64,000 nucleotides of DNA from Epinephelus fuscoguttatus (GCF_011397635.1 NC_064756.1:16692817-16756816), one strand, 5' to 3'. Counted from the stretch's first letter, positions 41,201 to 53,862 are shown. Numbers and translations: made by a program. Notes: generated from the letters alone by a model not told the origin.

Positions 41201-44200
41201 ACTCTGCTGATCAAAGACTTTAGACAGGATCTCCAGACCAGACAGAACCTTATCCACCTCCCTGTTCGGGGAATCAGAAATCGACAACTTACTTCATTTA
41301 GATCTATTTATGGAGAATGACTTCCAGATGATTAATGACCGTGTGATTTAGTTATATTTGTCACATTTATTTAAATCAAATTTATTTTCTGTGACATATC
41401 AAAATGTTTGAATGCCCAACATGTGCCACTGTAATCGAAACAAGGGATGAGCTGAAGAGGGAAGCTCTGCAGGCTGTGAATTTTTACTAATGAGTGACGA
41501 GCACATACCGTACATTAAAGAACACCTTTGTATAGAACATGCACAGACAAGAGTGTGTTTGGAATATTTGTGTCTACAGATGTGCTGGTGTGTCTTTCTT
41601 ACCCATTAAGGCGTTTGCAGGAGGCCACTAGTGTCTTGTTGAGGTGAGGCAGGGAGCAGGCTCCCTGTTTGACGGCTTCTAGGTCCAGAGCATAGCTGCC
41701 CTTCAGGTACTCGTGGGAGATGGTGCTAAGGCCGTTAGCTGCTGGAGCACTAAAATGAATTCAGATGAAGTCCAATGAGTATTTAGAGCCATGGTGATTA
41801 TGATAATTTATTGTTATTAGTGTAGTAAGACAGATTTTTAAACTTTCAGCTGATACTCAAAACAGTGAGTATGAAAACTGCAGATGAATTGCCTCCCTTG
41901 TATCAGAAAACACAGATGTCAAGGACTTCCTAGAGGCCATATCTGCAAGGCATGTGTGTGTGTCTGCATCTGTGCTGTCAGGATTTTTAGAATCACACAC
42001 TTCCTCGAACACAGAGGGCCGACTTGTGTCTACCTTGCCACCCACGGACACAGAAAAACAGACACACTCCCTCTGAGTTAACCACGTGAGCCAGCAGAAC
42101 GCCCCTAAGCCTCCTACACACTCTACAACTAGCTTAAGAGTTTGTATTATGGACTGTCACTCATGTGGTTTAATAGGTTGCCAGTTCTTTCTAAACTGGG
42201 CAAAAAATGGTCTAGTCAAAAAAAGAAAGTAGCTTCCTTTTCATTTTTACAGAAATACTGCACAATACCTCCTGCAGTGCTCTTTCCTTAGTGGAAACAC
42301 TGCTGATACAAACTTCAATAGCTTGCAGAGTTTTCCTTTTTCAGACAGCACACGCCACTTTTTATATGGCCAAACAAAACACTTTTTCTGCTGTAACCTC
42401 TACAACTACGACTTTTTTATGATGACGATCCTTTCATATGGCCTACACCGTGGCTTTCATGAAAGCTAAGTAAAGTCTGCAAACCAGCAGACTGTTAAAA
42501 GCGTTGAGAGTAAATAAAAAAGTGATGTCTTGTTCCCTCACTATGTCTGATGTACGATGTCATTTGCACTCATTTAGGAGAACTTAAGGAATCATATGTG
42601 GGAAGTATGACAGCTTATTCCCACAGCTGATTTTAAGATTATTTTACATTTTTACTAATGACTTCTACTGTGACAGAAATGAGGATGTTGCTTCAGGGAT
42701 TTGACCTACAGTTGAAACTGTGACAAAGTTCACTGCAACACATTAATTTTGGTATTTCTTTCATCTCTTTGGCAAAATTCTACCTGTTGTTAGTTAGTTA
42801 TATATTGTGAAAACTAAAGTAACTGCTAATTGCAACATAAAAGAATGATGAATTCAGCCACCAAACTCACTTCCCTATAGTCTGAGTGAAGGCACTAATA
42901 GCTCATTATTAAACACAGATTTGAGCAACACGCATATCTGTGTGCACACACATACCCTCTACCATCTGCGATCCTATGTAGTTTTAACAGGATGCGGCTT
43001 TCTTTCTTTATGCAAACAAAGGGGGGCACGCAGGCAGAGTGGAGGTTATTAATATATATGTGTGTGTGTGTGTGTGTTTGTGTGCTAATGATGATCTGTT
43101 TGCTATGTTTGATGTTTAATTAACATGTAGCAATGCTTCATTTACGATGTGTGTGCGTGTATGTCATGTGACAGAAAAAGTGAAAGCGAATGAGGAACTG
43201 TGTGTTTGTTTGTTCACATAATCACTGATACCTCTGCTTACTATTTCTGTGAGCGGAGCTGACATAATCACATTCACACTGAGGCAACATCCTTCCTGTG
43301 TGTGTGTGTGTGTGTGGGTTGCGGTTGTGTGCTTGTACATACATTTTCAAAATATCTTACTGTGTGAACACTTCTGGGTAACATGTTGGTTAGGAAGCCC
43401 TGCGACTTGTGGTTTGATTATCAGCACTTACGTATTAATATTTTTAAAATGACACAATAAAGGAGTCCTCATACTGTAGATTTTGTACCTCTCTGTGGGT
43501 GTCTCTGGACCAGGGGGGGTGGAGGTGGAGGCAGAGCGAGGAGGAAGGGGTGGCTTCTCATCCTCCCCATCTACCAATCACAGAAAAGGAGAGTTCAAAT
43601 GTAAAAAAAAAAAAGGGTGACAATCATAGAGCATACAAGTGTGCCGGTATGTGCTGAGGAGGCACCTGAATAGTCCCTGTCGTCGCTGACAGCTGTTTCC
43701 TCTCTTTCCACAGGGTAAAGCAGGGTGGTGACAAGACCCTGGCTGGGCTGCAGGTACAGCGACACCAATTCTGGTAACGTCTTAAACCGCTTAGGCTGCA
43801 CGCCCTGAGATGTCTGAGTGGAAAACAGGTATCAGAAATATTTTGGTGATTCCCAGGGAGAATCAAGATATGTCACAGAACTTTGTTCATTAAAAAATAA
43901 ACAAATATGTACAAATATGTGTATCGCACTGTAAGCATGCTAAGTATAAATGCAAGAACTGAACAGGCAAGAATGAAATAAGAAAGAGTATTGCACAGTG
44001 TACTGCAGAGCTGAATTATTACTGCACAAATAATGTCGAGGGCTTAAAGTCAGTTTTGCAAATTGTACAATTTTGCTGTTGAAACACTCCAGTGTTGCAC
44101 AGTTACAAAAGGGAGAAGGATATTCAAGGGGAGATTCGACAAGAGAAGGAGGAAGAGAAGGAAAGTCATTTGCTACATGGCATGAACATAACAATAACAT

Positions 44201-44463
44201 CCAAACTCCTTGGCTACAAGTAGTCATGTTATTGAAATCTCTGGTGGCCCCTATTGTTCCACATTTAATGTTATGTAAGCAAATATGACCCAGTGGTCTA
44301 AATATAACTCAAATCAGGAAGAACTGTCTCTGTAAAAATTGCTCCCAAACATATTCAGTTCCTCTGACTCTCTTCAACGTCACAGCTAAGGCCCCAGAAA
44401 TCATACAGCAGGGACACAGATGTCTGTGATGTGGCCACACGGATCGTCTGAAGCACCATGTTG

Positions 44464-44501
<38 letters not shown>

Positions 44502-47500
44502 CTGCTGGTGGGGACTTCACAGCTGTTGGGCACAACGCACAAAGAGACTGCTGTTGGTGTGTGTGAGTGTGTCTGTGTGTGTGTGTGTGTGTGAGTGAGA
44601 GAGAAAGAGCTCAGAGCCAACAAAAGCATCTCTGCCTGCCAGCTGCTACTGAAGCAAACACAGTTTTTGCTGCACACATGCACACACACTTGACCTCAGC
44701 GGAGTGTGTGTGTCTTCTCTGTACCTGTACAGCCAGAAATCCTTCATCGTCTGGGAGGATTCTGTATGTGTGGACATGCTTCTGATACCTACAGAGACAG
44801 AAACACCACAGAGGAAAAGAGGACAGTCAGGAAATTGGAGCAAACACAGTGAAAAAAAGATGGAGGGAGAAGTGAGAGAAGAAGAGAAACTTTTAGACAA
44901 TTGTTTGATTCAACAAAAAAGTAACATTTCAAGTCTGGCATGCTCACATACTCTCTTGTACTTGACCTCAGTGGTTAGGGGTGTGTTTTTGCATGTGTGA
45001 GAGTAAGGGGGGTTTAGACACTGTGGAGAGCTTCAACCTGTTGCTGTCTGTCACAGTTGTGAGCAGGCTTTATTCTTACAGTAGCATGATACAGTAGAGC
45101 AGAGCAGAGTGGAACCTAGCCTTTATACATTGTACAGTCACAATACAAATCAATGCAAAGTAAAAACAAAACAAAATTAAAGACAAGATTTTCCCAGATA
45201 CAGTACAGATAAAAGAAAACTATCTTGTCCTCTCTTGAAACACTCGAGATTTGTTGTGTGTTTCTTTTAGCCAACAACTATGCATCAAACTTCAGTCTGC
45301 GCCCCCCCCCCCCAAAATCGATCACAGATCAATGCTCTGACATTGTGACTGAACTGCCATGGCTACACGCCTGCAGCCACAAGCTGGAGTTTAATGATTT
45401 TCATGTCTGCACTTCATGTCTGCTCAGTGGACTGGACACAAAATGTTCAATTTGCCAAGCAAATGTTGTGGTTTATGTCTGTTGGTGTGTACACTGTACG
45501 TGTGTGTTATGGTTGTGCATCTGTTTGAATGTGTGGGAGTAAGCACAGCAGCCAATGCAAAACACTAAAGCAATGCTTTTACTGCTGCTTATGCTGTGCT
45601 TATTTACAGTATGTGAGTATACACCGTATAAAAAGGGAGGGGAGGGATAAATCCATGTCGGGAATTCATCCTGCCCTGACCCCTCAGCTGTTTTTCCGGT
45701 CTTTCCAGGTCAGTGTCCCACGGCTTACACACAACCAAAACATGAACTGGATTAAAATATACTACCAATGTAACTTTATAAGAAGCTAAGTTGATTTCTG
45801 TTTGACTTGACTTTTAAGCTGGCGATGTTACTTATACGGCTTCTCAGACCAGCACAGCAACGTTGAATAAACCTGTATCCTTCTGTCTGAACGGGTCAAC
45901 ACCGTTCATCAAACTTGGCCTCACAACCTTGATCCTGACCGGGTCAACATGAGTCTGACGATTAGCTGAGTTATGAAAATCAGCAGCAGCACATTGGGTG
46001 GGCATTAAAAAAAATCAAATCAATATTTCTTTGGGATTCGACAGGGAGTTACATGTAGACGTGGGAACCACCAAAGGCCCCACGGTACGATAATAGCATG
46101 ATACTTAGCCTAACTCATGATACAATATTATTATGATTTTAAATGTTTTGCTATATGCTGAGTATTGCCATAACATATAATACAATACATTGCAATTTAT
46201 TACCTATTTTTAATTGCAAATTATGTCCCCAGAGGGAAAACCTTGTCAATATCTGTTTTTATTTAATAAGATGAGTTTTCAGTCTGTTCATCTCACTTCA
46301 GTCATTTTTACTGCAGCAAAATGTATATTTTAGACTGAAAAAGCAATTGATTTTATTATTCTATTCAATTCTAATAATATATACAACTTTAAAAAAAATC
46401 CATATTTGGTGTTAATGTATCGATAATAATAATAATAACTTTATTTGTAGAGCACTTTTCAAGCTGAGGGCACAATATGCTTTGTACATACGCCTACACC
46501 AACACCAACATCTACACTACACACATACCTGTATGCAGCATACATGTACACATGGCTACAAATACATACACTTCCACACACAGAATAAGTCTATCAACTG
46601 TCAGAAAAGGCTTTCTGTAAAAGTACGTTTTCAGATGAGATTTAAAGACATGAACAGAATCAGCTGATCTGATGCTCAGTGGGAGGCTGTTCCAAAGCCG
46701 AGGAGCGAGAACTGAAAAGGATCGATCACTCTTTGTTTCTAACCTGGACTCTGGAACAGTAAAAAGACCCAGACTAGCAGACCAGAGGGGCCTTTTCAGA
46801 CGGTACGGTGTGAGAAGCTCAGTTATAAACTCCTCTGCCAGATCATTGACAGCCTTGTATGATCAAATATAGCCATGCAAAATGCCACAAAACTGTGGCA
46901 GCATCTGGCTGGCAATTTAAAACACTTTCCAGAGCATCAGGAAATAAATCATGATGTGTTTTAAATTTGCTCTCTGTGTTTTAACCTTTGGACTATTTCC
47001 TAACTGAGGGCAATTATGTTTTTACAGGCTTCCTTTCACCGATTCCTGCTATAGTGGCTCAGATACCAAAAACGATGTCAATTTTTTGTGGTTTCTTTTT
47101 TTTTTGTATTCTTGTCTTAATCTGACTGCACACAGAGGAGACAGGGGAAGACATTCAACAAAAGGTTCTGGCACAGATTTGAACCCACAGCGTCAGAGTT
47201 ATACAAAATGGGTCCTTGCCAGTTAAACCATCAGGACACTGGTACAGAAGTTCCCATGTTGAAGTGATTTATATACAGCACATTTATCTGATTGCTGCCA
47301 ATAATAGTTCCATATATTACACCTCCAGCAGTTCCTCACTCTAACAGTATAAACTTTAAAAACATATTTGCTACCGCCTTTCAAGGCCCAGCAGTAAACA
47401 AACACGGTCAGTGAGATGAACTGTTTCTTTTGTCGGTCTGGCCTCTGAAGCCACATCTACATTTAAACCTGTCATGTTATAAAACACAATGCATTGTTGG

Positions 47501-50500
47501 TTCAGTGGCACAGAATTCATACACAGAAGTCACTGAAGTGTACAGTATTCTGCGTGTGAGTGTGCGTCTTCCTGTTGGCAGCTGATGAGATTCTCTGTGG
47601 GTCTGTGGAATAAATACTATTGTTTCAGTAGCAGCAAAGTTATAGTAGGGGGAGGGAGACGGAGAAAGAGAGAGAGAGGTTTATTATGGGATAGACATAG
47701 ACCCGAAGCATTGTGTGTGTGTGTGTGCGTGTCTATGTGTGTTTGTGTGTGTTGTCAACAATAGTCTGTCTTGAGGGCAGTGACTGCCCCACGGACTCCC
47801 TCTGTCCTGCTGGCTTAGAGTGCCACCTCCTCCTCTTTTGTCTCATCCAACATCAACCTCAAGTACACCACGTCAGTTCAGTCAGTCCCCACACTGTAAA
47901 CTGTGTGTGTATTGTGCATCAACACACTCGACCAAGGGGCTAAAATAGTTAGCAAAAATGTTCTATATAATTCTAAGCCTGCTTATCAATAAAAACATAG
48001 CCTGTGCCTCACTGCTCTTGCCTGTCATGTCATGCTTCTCGTTTCAAGAAGCACACTGATCAGGTGACTGCAGGTAAAAGCCTCCATTCCCTCTTGATTA
48101 TCCTTAATTTCATTCAATCAATTACAAGTTTCTTCACTATCGCAAATCTTGCTCACTTTTAATATGTGATCACAAAAGAGAAGGATTGACTGTAGGTATG
48201 AAACTGCCATAAAAATACACTGGTGTTGTCAAAATTATCAATACATGTCGCTACTTAATATCTGAAATGGTTTTCAATACTCATTTTGCTCAGTATCACA
48301 CCGATACCAGCTGCACTTTCTTGCTCCCTCTTACTGTTAATGCAGTGATCCTGCTGTTCTCTGCTACAAACTAAGAAATGAAAAGTCATCGTTGTCATGT
48401 TATAGCTTTGATTGATTTATCTTTTAATTAAAATTTAAATCGCATGCCCTCAATCACAATTTTTCCTGTGGTATCGAAAATGGTATTAAATATCGATATT
48501 TTCCAAGATACTGCACTGAAGTTAGAAATTCCAGTATTGTAACAAAACTAACATACATATAGGCTACCTGGAGATAAAGTATACATTTAAAAAATGTCCG
48601 ACCCATTATCTCCACAGGGCAATAAAACTGTACATACACCCACTCACACGCCTTCCTGGTGAGGAATGTTTTCCCAGAAACATCTAGGTTTCAAACACAC
48701 ACAGAAACACAGAGGGCCATGCCTGAACCCCGACATGTTTAGACGCGCTGCACTGATACCACAGAACATCTTCCTGACAGGAAAAATAGGAAACGGTTCA
48801 ATATCTCTGTAGCTGTCACACTGATGCGTACACACATGCTTAAATGAAACACGTGGCTTCACCTGATGGTCGGCATCTCTCTTATTGCAATCTAAAGGTA
48901 GTGACACTGCAGCAAGAAACATTAGAAAAACATCCCTATCTAGAAAAAAGTTTTCAAATATTTTAATATTTCAATCACACTGTAGCAGCGAATGACAAAG
49001 CTCTAACATACCAAACACTATTCAGGATACTGTATCTGCACCACCTATGGCAAAGAAATGCCAAACACCCCTTGCATACTTAACGCACTCAGTGAACTGG
49101 TGAAATGGTCACTTCTTACAAAAGTCTGCATGCAGACAAACAAAACACAGACCCTGCAGACAGACATGTGCACTAAGAGGAAGTGAAATGCAAAGACCCG
49201 AAAGAGGCTGAAGAGTCAGTCCCAAGTGCTGCTGTGCAGCTTCTGTAAAGTCACCAACAGAAACGCTCTTCGCACCAGTCTATTCTCAGACAGCAGCAGA
49301 CTGGAAACACTTCCGAAACACACTGGTGCCTCCATGTCCCTCAAAAAGGAAGTACACATTATCTGTGTATGCAAGTTACAAAAGCAGTGTCTAGTAGCCA
49401 TGTTCAGGTTTAAAGAAACATTTTGGCATGTACATTTTTGTGTGCAAGGACCAAAGGACCTGGTTTAAGCAGTTAAAATATGCTAGTTTCAAAAGATTAT
49501 AAAAATGTCTTTAAAGTCTTACAAAATGGTTACAATACAATGAATAGTTCAGCAAAAAGGAAATACAACTTACTAATTTACCAATACACAGAGCAAGCTT
49601 GTAACCAGCTAATTTTGCAGTTTGTTTTACTAGATTGTTTAGAAAGTTAAAGCATAGGAGACAAAAGACATTCAACGATAAGAGGACCTGGTAAAGACAT
49701 CAGTCCTGAACCTCCGGTACACCACACTGGGGGCCATGACTAAAAGCAGTGTGCCATTCAGTAGTCTGGAACTTTTTTCACACGTCTGGTGATTCAGATT
49801 TTACTTCCTGGAAATGCTTTTTTTAAACTCAGTAATATCAGCACGACTTCACAAGAATGAGAGTTGAATGTTGTTGACCTTAACATCTTTGAATCTACGG
49901 CGTCAGCGACTGTTGCGAAATACTCGGTCATCCCAGTTCTCGAATATATCATTCATGAGAGCATACAGCTTGTCTCCGTCATAGTGATCTATCATCACTG
50001 GTTTGACAATACTTTTGCCATGTCTTGTTACCGTTACTTTTTTGTATGTGGAGAAAAATCTTCTGGGTAAAAAGCAGTTATATTATTTGTAAAGCAAGTT
50101 TGACTAAACCCTGTTAAGGCATCATGAAGGAAACTTTCTGAGATGAAACAAAGTCTACGATGTGAAAGGTGAAAGGGGAGAGGAAGGGAGAGGTGGAGGC
50201 GGGAATACATCCGGAAACGGATGATGCATGGATGTGAGGAATGTTGTTGGTCATAGAGTGACCTACTGAATAAGTGCATCCAGCAAAGGATGAAAAATGG
50301 GTATTTGCCAGTGTTTATTTTACTTAGACATGAGCCAAAATGGGTTGCGGGATTATTTTTTTCTGGGTTTTTATATGGAGTAATGTACACAAGGGTGAGT
50401 CTGTCTAACTGGCCAAGTATATAATGAGGTCAGACTGCAAAATAATGTATTCTGTAATGGTGTAGTCATTCACAAATTAATGCATACAGTGTATGTACTG

Positions 50501-51705
50501 CTGCTGGTGTGCATGTATGCACAATGAACTCAGCATGGGGTAAACTCTCAGATAGGGGATGTAGGTCGAGTCGATGTCAGAGTACCATGTCACATGGCAT
50601 AGGCCCTTCCTGCATCTGCACAGTCAGTAGTAGTCTATGTATTTGTTTGACTTTGCGTGGGCGCTTGGGTGGGGGCGTGTGACTCATTTTGGTCAGTTAA
50701 ACACCCCCTTTCCACGTTTATTTGACTTGCCAATGTCAAGTCTGCACAATGGTGGCTGTAATGTCTGTAATGAATCTTGATTGTCTGCTTGTCAGGTGCA
50801 CAGAGTACGGACACAGTTTCTTTTACTCAAGTCAGCAGGTGGTGAGGTCGGTTATGTTACTGAACATGGAGGTGGTTGGTGGTAAAGTCTTCATTGTGCA
50901 AATGAGGTTGGGTGTTTCATCACTTCTTCCAGCAGAGACTATTGACAGGCCCCTATTGTCATTTTATGATATACTGTGTGAGAAGGGAGTATGTGTAACT
51001 GCTCAACTAAGCCAGCTTCTTATATGAGGCTTAAATTAAAACATCAGCAAGGCTTCAACAGCCACATAGATGCTTATATTTACCTCCACCGCCATTCAGT
51101 TTCAGCGCCCTGTAAAAACGGCGCTGCAGGCGACCACATCAGAGACAAGACAGACAGGGACAGCCCTAAAGTTGTGTGCCATGCTGGAGTTTCACTGCTG
51201 GGCAGACAGACAGTCTCTCTCTGGCACTCACTGACTACCAGGAGAAAGTAAACAAATGCCTTGTATAACTGGCTCACGCAGGCTTCAACTACAATTTGAT
51301 CAAATGATGCAGGAAAGTAAAGCTGGTGTGGCTTGGTCAAGCAACAACAGATAAGGTAGTGACTTAAACACAAAACCTAAGATTCCCTGAAGGCATGTGC
51401 TAGCTTAAATACCAACTTACCATTTAAACCAGAACTTTGGCGACTAACTTTTCCTGGTAAACAGAGTCAAACGAGGCCGCACACACATGTTTAGAGTTCA
51501 CACAAGCTTCTCTTTATATAGTTACTTACAGTACACACAAAGCGTAAGCCCCGTTGACACTCTCACTGTCCCGCACCAGGAAGCTGCCGTCTCTCCCGGC
51601 CCGGGCCAGCAGCTCCTCGGCCGCCGCTCGACTCAGGTCCCGGTGATACCACATCGGCGGCGCGGGCCCCAACGGAGAAACCCCACCACCACCACCCCCG
51701 GCCAT
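26979..51705 (-). CDS. inppl1: INPPL1 (SHIP2), PI(3,4,5)P3 5-phosphatase, complete, 27 coding exons
   Basis: SHIP2 removes the 5-phosphate of PI(3,4,5)P3 at the plasma membrane and damps PI3K/Akt and insulin signalling. I reconstructed 27 coding exons in one frame, 3822 bp, about 1273 residues (human 1258). In transcript order: 51705-51530, 44788-44725, 43813-43666, 43570-43489, 41749-41603, 41261-41171, 39670-39581, 38091-37993, 36668-36518, 35426-35320, 34791-34689, 34580-34384, 34164-34047, 33875-33779, 33602-33464, 33368-33269, 33067-32979, 32878-32797, 32655-32566, 31006-30893, 30549-30373, 30275-30120, 29875-29791, 28732-28646, 28522-27748, 27436-27303, 27102-26979. All borders are GT-AG. 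Domains: SH2, 5-phosphatase, C2, proline-rich with NPAY, SAM. The SAM domain separates it from SHIP1 (INPP5D). Start ATG 51705 follows an in-frame TGA. There is no frameshift or lost catalytic residue. Confidence 0.97.
26985..27023 (-). repeat. inppl1: Coding CAG repeat (13 Gln) in INPPL1
   Basis: Eleven consecutive CAG codons, then CAA and CAG, precede AAA and the stop. It appears as a CTG run on the plus strand. This is a trinucleotide microsatellite in frame at the extreme C-terminus, so length change would alter the glutamine count without affecting the upstream domain. Confidence 0.97.
27748..28732 (-). CDS. inppl1: INPPL1 exons 24-25: proline-rich region with NPAY motif
   Basis: Exons 28732-28646 and 28522-27748 (residues about 901-1188). 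[10 protein letters not shown] (NPAY at about 949-952) is the NPxY site that in mammals binds PTB domains such as that of Shc once phosphorylated. Proline-rich stretches ([14 protein letters not shown]) suit SH3 partners. A tract of about 13 glycines (codons over about 27957-28000) interrupts the region, and [16 protein letters not shown] is a conserved block after it. This is the least conserved part of the protein, yet it is open throughout the 775-bp exon. Confidence 0.93.
28846..29191 (+). pseudogene. LINE 3' end fragment inside INPPL1 intron 23
   Basis: On the plus strand, antisense to INPPL1, this reads [16 protein letters not shown], then [20 protein letters not shown], and after an A-rich interruption (29039-29070) continues [20 protein letters not shown] with DEEE, a stop and a (TAAG)n tail. 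The order LxHVLRM...[11 protein letters not shown]...AxDRxxW...ALCPxGxEE is characteristic of the ORF2 C-terminus of certain RTE-like non-LTR retrotransposons. An internal stop (LR*LRHV) shows it is dead. It shares its tail type with the fragment at 8837-8966. Confidence 0.75.
29791..31006 (-). CDS. inppl1: INPPL1 exons 20-23: C2 domain block
   Basis: Exons 31006-30893, 30549-30373, 30275-30120 and 29875-29791 (residues about 724-901) contain [59 protein letters not shown] and [20 protein letters not shown]. This corresponds to the C2 domain that packs against the phosphatase domain in SHIP2 and allosterically raises its activity. The sequence is highly conserved and in frame. Confidence 0.93.
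31321..32280. mobile_element. hAT-like non-autonomous element in INPPL1 intron 19
   Basis: It starts cagggttggtgagtaatgg and ends aaagtaaccctcctgacact, an imperfect terminal inverted repeat of a type very common in teleosts (ends like CAGTGTTGGGGAGTAAC). Subterminal taattacatt-like motifs occur at both sides. The interior is unrelated, non-coding sequence. The superfamily is inferred from end similarity only. Confidence 0.5.
32566..34791 (-). CDS. inppl1: INPPL1 exons 11-19: inositol 5-phosphatase catalytic domain
   Basis: Nine exons, residues about 386-724. FIGTWNMG opens the domain. The family signatures are intact: [12 protein letters not shown] (GDLNYR about 592-597) and [10 protein letters not shown] (about 672-677), plus the late SDHSPVF (about 702-706) and [10 protein letters not shown]. 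The residue before GDLNYR is Leu where human has Phe, a conservative change. Activity on PI(3,4,5)P3 is expected from conservation of the Asp, Asn, His and Arg residues that bind metal and phosphate. Confidence 0.96.
35246..35312. repeat. (TG)n/(TGTGTC)n repeat abutting INPPL1 exon 10 donor
   Basis: A TG array grading into tgtgtc repeats sits directly beside the donor (AAG|GTCTGC on the minus strand) of INPPL1 exon 10, within 10 bp of the splice site. On the transcribed strand it is a CA-rich intron start, a context known to act as a splicing enhancer or silencer in other genes. Confidence 0.9.
35320..41749 (-). CDS. inppl1: INPPL1 exons 5-10: linker and PH-related (PH-R) region
   Basis: Exons 41749-41603, 41261-41171, 39670-39581, 38091-37993, 36668-36518 and 35426-35320, residues about 157-385. 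Conserved blocks are [74 protein letters not shown] and [20 protein letters not shown]. The last part matches the PH-related domain that precedes the phosphatase domain in SHIP proteins. The first part is helical and probably interfacial. Confidence 0.92.
38605..39233. mobile_element. Candidate PIF/Harbinger-like MITE in INPPL1 intron 7
   Basis: The left end aggccctgacacaccaa and the right end (ttgatgtgcctgggcct) are inverted repeats with three mismatches, and TTA flanks both sides (38602-38604 and 39234-39236), which fits the 3-bp target duplication of PIF/Harbinger elements. The interior has no long ORF. The assignment rests on termini and duplication only. Confidence 0.45.
40145..40460. 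repeat. Degenerate tandem repeat in INPPL1 intron 6
   Basis: Roughly 25-30-bp units on the theme ctcaaaattctacgacttttttt recur about 12 times with heavy divergence, giving a T-rich strand. It is followed at about 40520-40590 by a short repeat fragment (ccagttgagaaccactgat) that also occurs inside the element at 55245-56062. Confidence 0.75.
43489..51705 (-). CDS. inppl1: INPPL1 exons 1-4: SH2 domain and proline-rich linker
   Basis: Exons 51705-51530, 44788-44725, 43813-43666 and 43570-43489, residues 1-157. After a Gly-rich start, the SH2 domain runs from [17 protein letters not shown] through SFLVRDSES, whose Arg (about residue 45) binds phosphotyrosine, to [33 protein letters not shown] adds a short SH3-type ligand. 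Intron 1 (44789-51529, 6.7 kb) is the longest in the gene and holds a LINE remnant and other repeats but no extra exon that I can recognise. Confidence 0.95.
44466..44501. repeat. (TG)n microsatellite in INPPL1 intron 2
   Basis: A pure TG run with a second shorter run at 44573-44593, in the intron between the first two SH2 exon junctions. Confidence 0.95.
46050..46421. repeat. Possible degraded repeat in INPPL1 intron 1
   Basis: The phrases gtgggaaccaccaaaggcccc and acgataatagcatgatac resemble ends of fish repeats that begin with a 'cacgatacgat' motif. No second terminus was found, so this is only a suggestion. Confidence 0.3.
46422..46866 (-). pseudogene. LINE (L2/CR1-like) 3' end in INPPL1 intron 1
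   Basis: On the minus strand, the same sense as INPPL1, the sequence reads [18 protein letters not shown], then [19 protein letters not shown], then [20 protein letters not shown]. It is followed by non-coding sequence and an (ATT)n tail (46422-46440) preceded by the tail motif aaataaagtt. The block FSVxAPRLWNxLPxxIRxxxSxxxFKxxLKTxLF is the usual C-terminus of reverse transcriptases of CR1/L2-type LINEs. The open stretch is still about 75 codons, so the insertion may be fairly young, but it is 5' truncated. Confidence 0.75.
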
Positions 51706-51860
51706 GGCCACAGCCCTTCAAACCGGGTTCAACTCAAGCTGCTTCCAGACTTCTCCGAAAACCTCGCAGCCTTCCTCAAGACGAGAAAAATAATCCAGGG
51801 ACAGAGCCGAAACAAGCTCCGAAAAGTGGCGTAAACGTTACTCCGACGGCGGTTAGGAGG
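51540..51860 (-). promoter_or_regulatory. inppl1: CpG-rich INPPL1 first exon and promoter region
   Basis: The first coding exon and its immediate upstream sequence are CpG-rich (cgtctctcccggcccgggcc, cctcggccgccgctcgactc, ccgacggcggttaggaggcg), unlike the AT-rich surroundings. This fits a CpG-island promoter for a broadly expressed gene. No TATA box is seen, and the transcription start cannot be fixed. Confidence 0.5.
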
Positions 51861-53862
51861 CGCGAGACAACCGAAGACCGGGCTACAAGTTGAACATTTG
51901 TTAAATTGCGCTGTTTGCGGCTGTTTCCTCAGTTCCTGAAATACTCTACACCCTCCTCTATCGCTTCCCAGTCCCACGGAAATCAGGGTATGTAAATCCA
52001 CACTGGAGACCGGGGAGCAACAGCGGGGACGACCCGCGTCAATGCAAACATAAGTTCAATATGCATAACTTCCTGTTAGGATTTTCAAAATAAAACAGTT
52101 GATGACGACTTTAAATTGAGACATTTTATTTCGGTGGGAAAGTCACTATAGTCTGTTTCCTGTTATGTCTATGTGTTAGCTAGCTTGACAGTGCTCTTAA
52201 GGATGAAGAGAAAGAGAGGAGGAAAAGAGGGATGGAGAGAAGAAGTAAAGGCCAGGTAACATGGGTCACTTTCAAGTACAGTAAACTACCTAAAACTCTA
52301 AAGACTACACTTACAAGTTAAGAACTTGTTATAGCTGTCTGCAATATTTCTATGAGGAAAATATGATGAAAAGTAAAATAATGTAGAAATATTGGACCTT
52401 CAAACACATCAAGTCAACTTTTTTATATCGTACATTTAATTTAACAAGTGTAAACTCAATGTGCTTAAGATACATCATACACGACAAACATAAAATATAC
52501 GATAAAAACAAATAGAGTAAGAAGGTACTATTATTATCATTATTCTTAAAAAAGGGGAGATAATAACAATAAATACTAATTCCTAAAACAAATAAAAATA
52601 CACATACAAACCTAACCAAAAGCTTGTGAAAAAAGATATGTTTCTAGTTTGCTTTTAAAGGAGCTGAGTCTGGGCATGCCCAAAAATACAACCATACTGG
52701 CGAGAGATTGCAGCTGAGATTTATAAGATAATTAGGACGGATTTAGTCTATTCATTTGTCATGTAATACTTAGGAAAAATACTTGAAACTTTCTCAAACA
52801 AGTATTTATCAAAGATACTTTTGGCAAGTAGCAGGAAAGCCATGACTCTTGTTGGTTGCAATGGTTGCAAGTTGATCCTCCAACATTGGCCCAATGGCTG
52901 GGGATTATAGACGAAATATACTGTATGGAAAGACTTACTTTTATTTTAAGACTTGAGATGGGAAAATGTACAAAATACTGGGAGAAATGGATTGTGTACA
53001 AACACTGTTGAAAAAAGTGTGATACCATATGCCTGGATGTAGGTGAAATATGCACTGGGATTTGACTGTGTAGCACCCATGACGACCTCATGTTCTTTCT
53101 TTCTTAATTAAAAAATGAGTTAAAAGAGAGAACACTGTTATAGCAGTTCATGTGGAAGACAATTCCAACCCTTTCAACATGAAAAGTAAACTCTATTGTG
53201 GGAATATTTTCATTAAAAGTCAAAAATATAATATAATACAACATCCTTAAACCATGTTTGTTGTTACACCCTTATTTATTTAGGAACAGTACTCTTATTA
53301 CCAGCATGAGAAAATCAACATGCCACATGGCTTTCCTTGGAAGCTCTGTGAGCAGTGGATTTTTCAGTCTCAGGTGTGCCCATCTTAGTCATCTCAGACC
53401 AATAACAACAACTGTTTTATGTAAAGCACAATTGTATTAGCAATGCAATGACATATTTGGTGACCAGCTGCTTGTGTTTAAAGAGCCCAAGATATAACAC
53501 CTCATTTGCCCCATTTTACCTGATGTTCGAAATGACCTGACTTCATGCTAATAGAGGAGAAGCAGTGGAGGAAAGTAACTATTTACTTATCTTCTTGACA
53601 GTTATGTAGTAAATTTTATGCAGCTTTATACTCTGCTACATTCAAAGAGAAATATTGTACGTTGTACTCCACTATGTTTATCTGACAGCTTTAGTCACTA
53701 GTGGCTTTGCAGGTTCAGATTTTACATACAAAATGTGGTCAACAAATAAAGTATAATGCAGCTGTATTCAGTTAAACATACCAGCACTTTGACCACCTAC
53801 AATATTGAAATGCTACATACACGCATGCATATATCATAACTGTCCAATAATATGAAAGGGGT

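Noticed and set aside
46672-46872. Plus-strand ORF of 66 codons
   Set aside because: It is the shadow of a minus-strand LINE reverse-transcriptase end that has a much better protein match.
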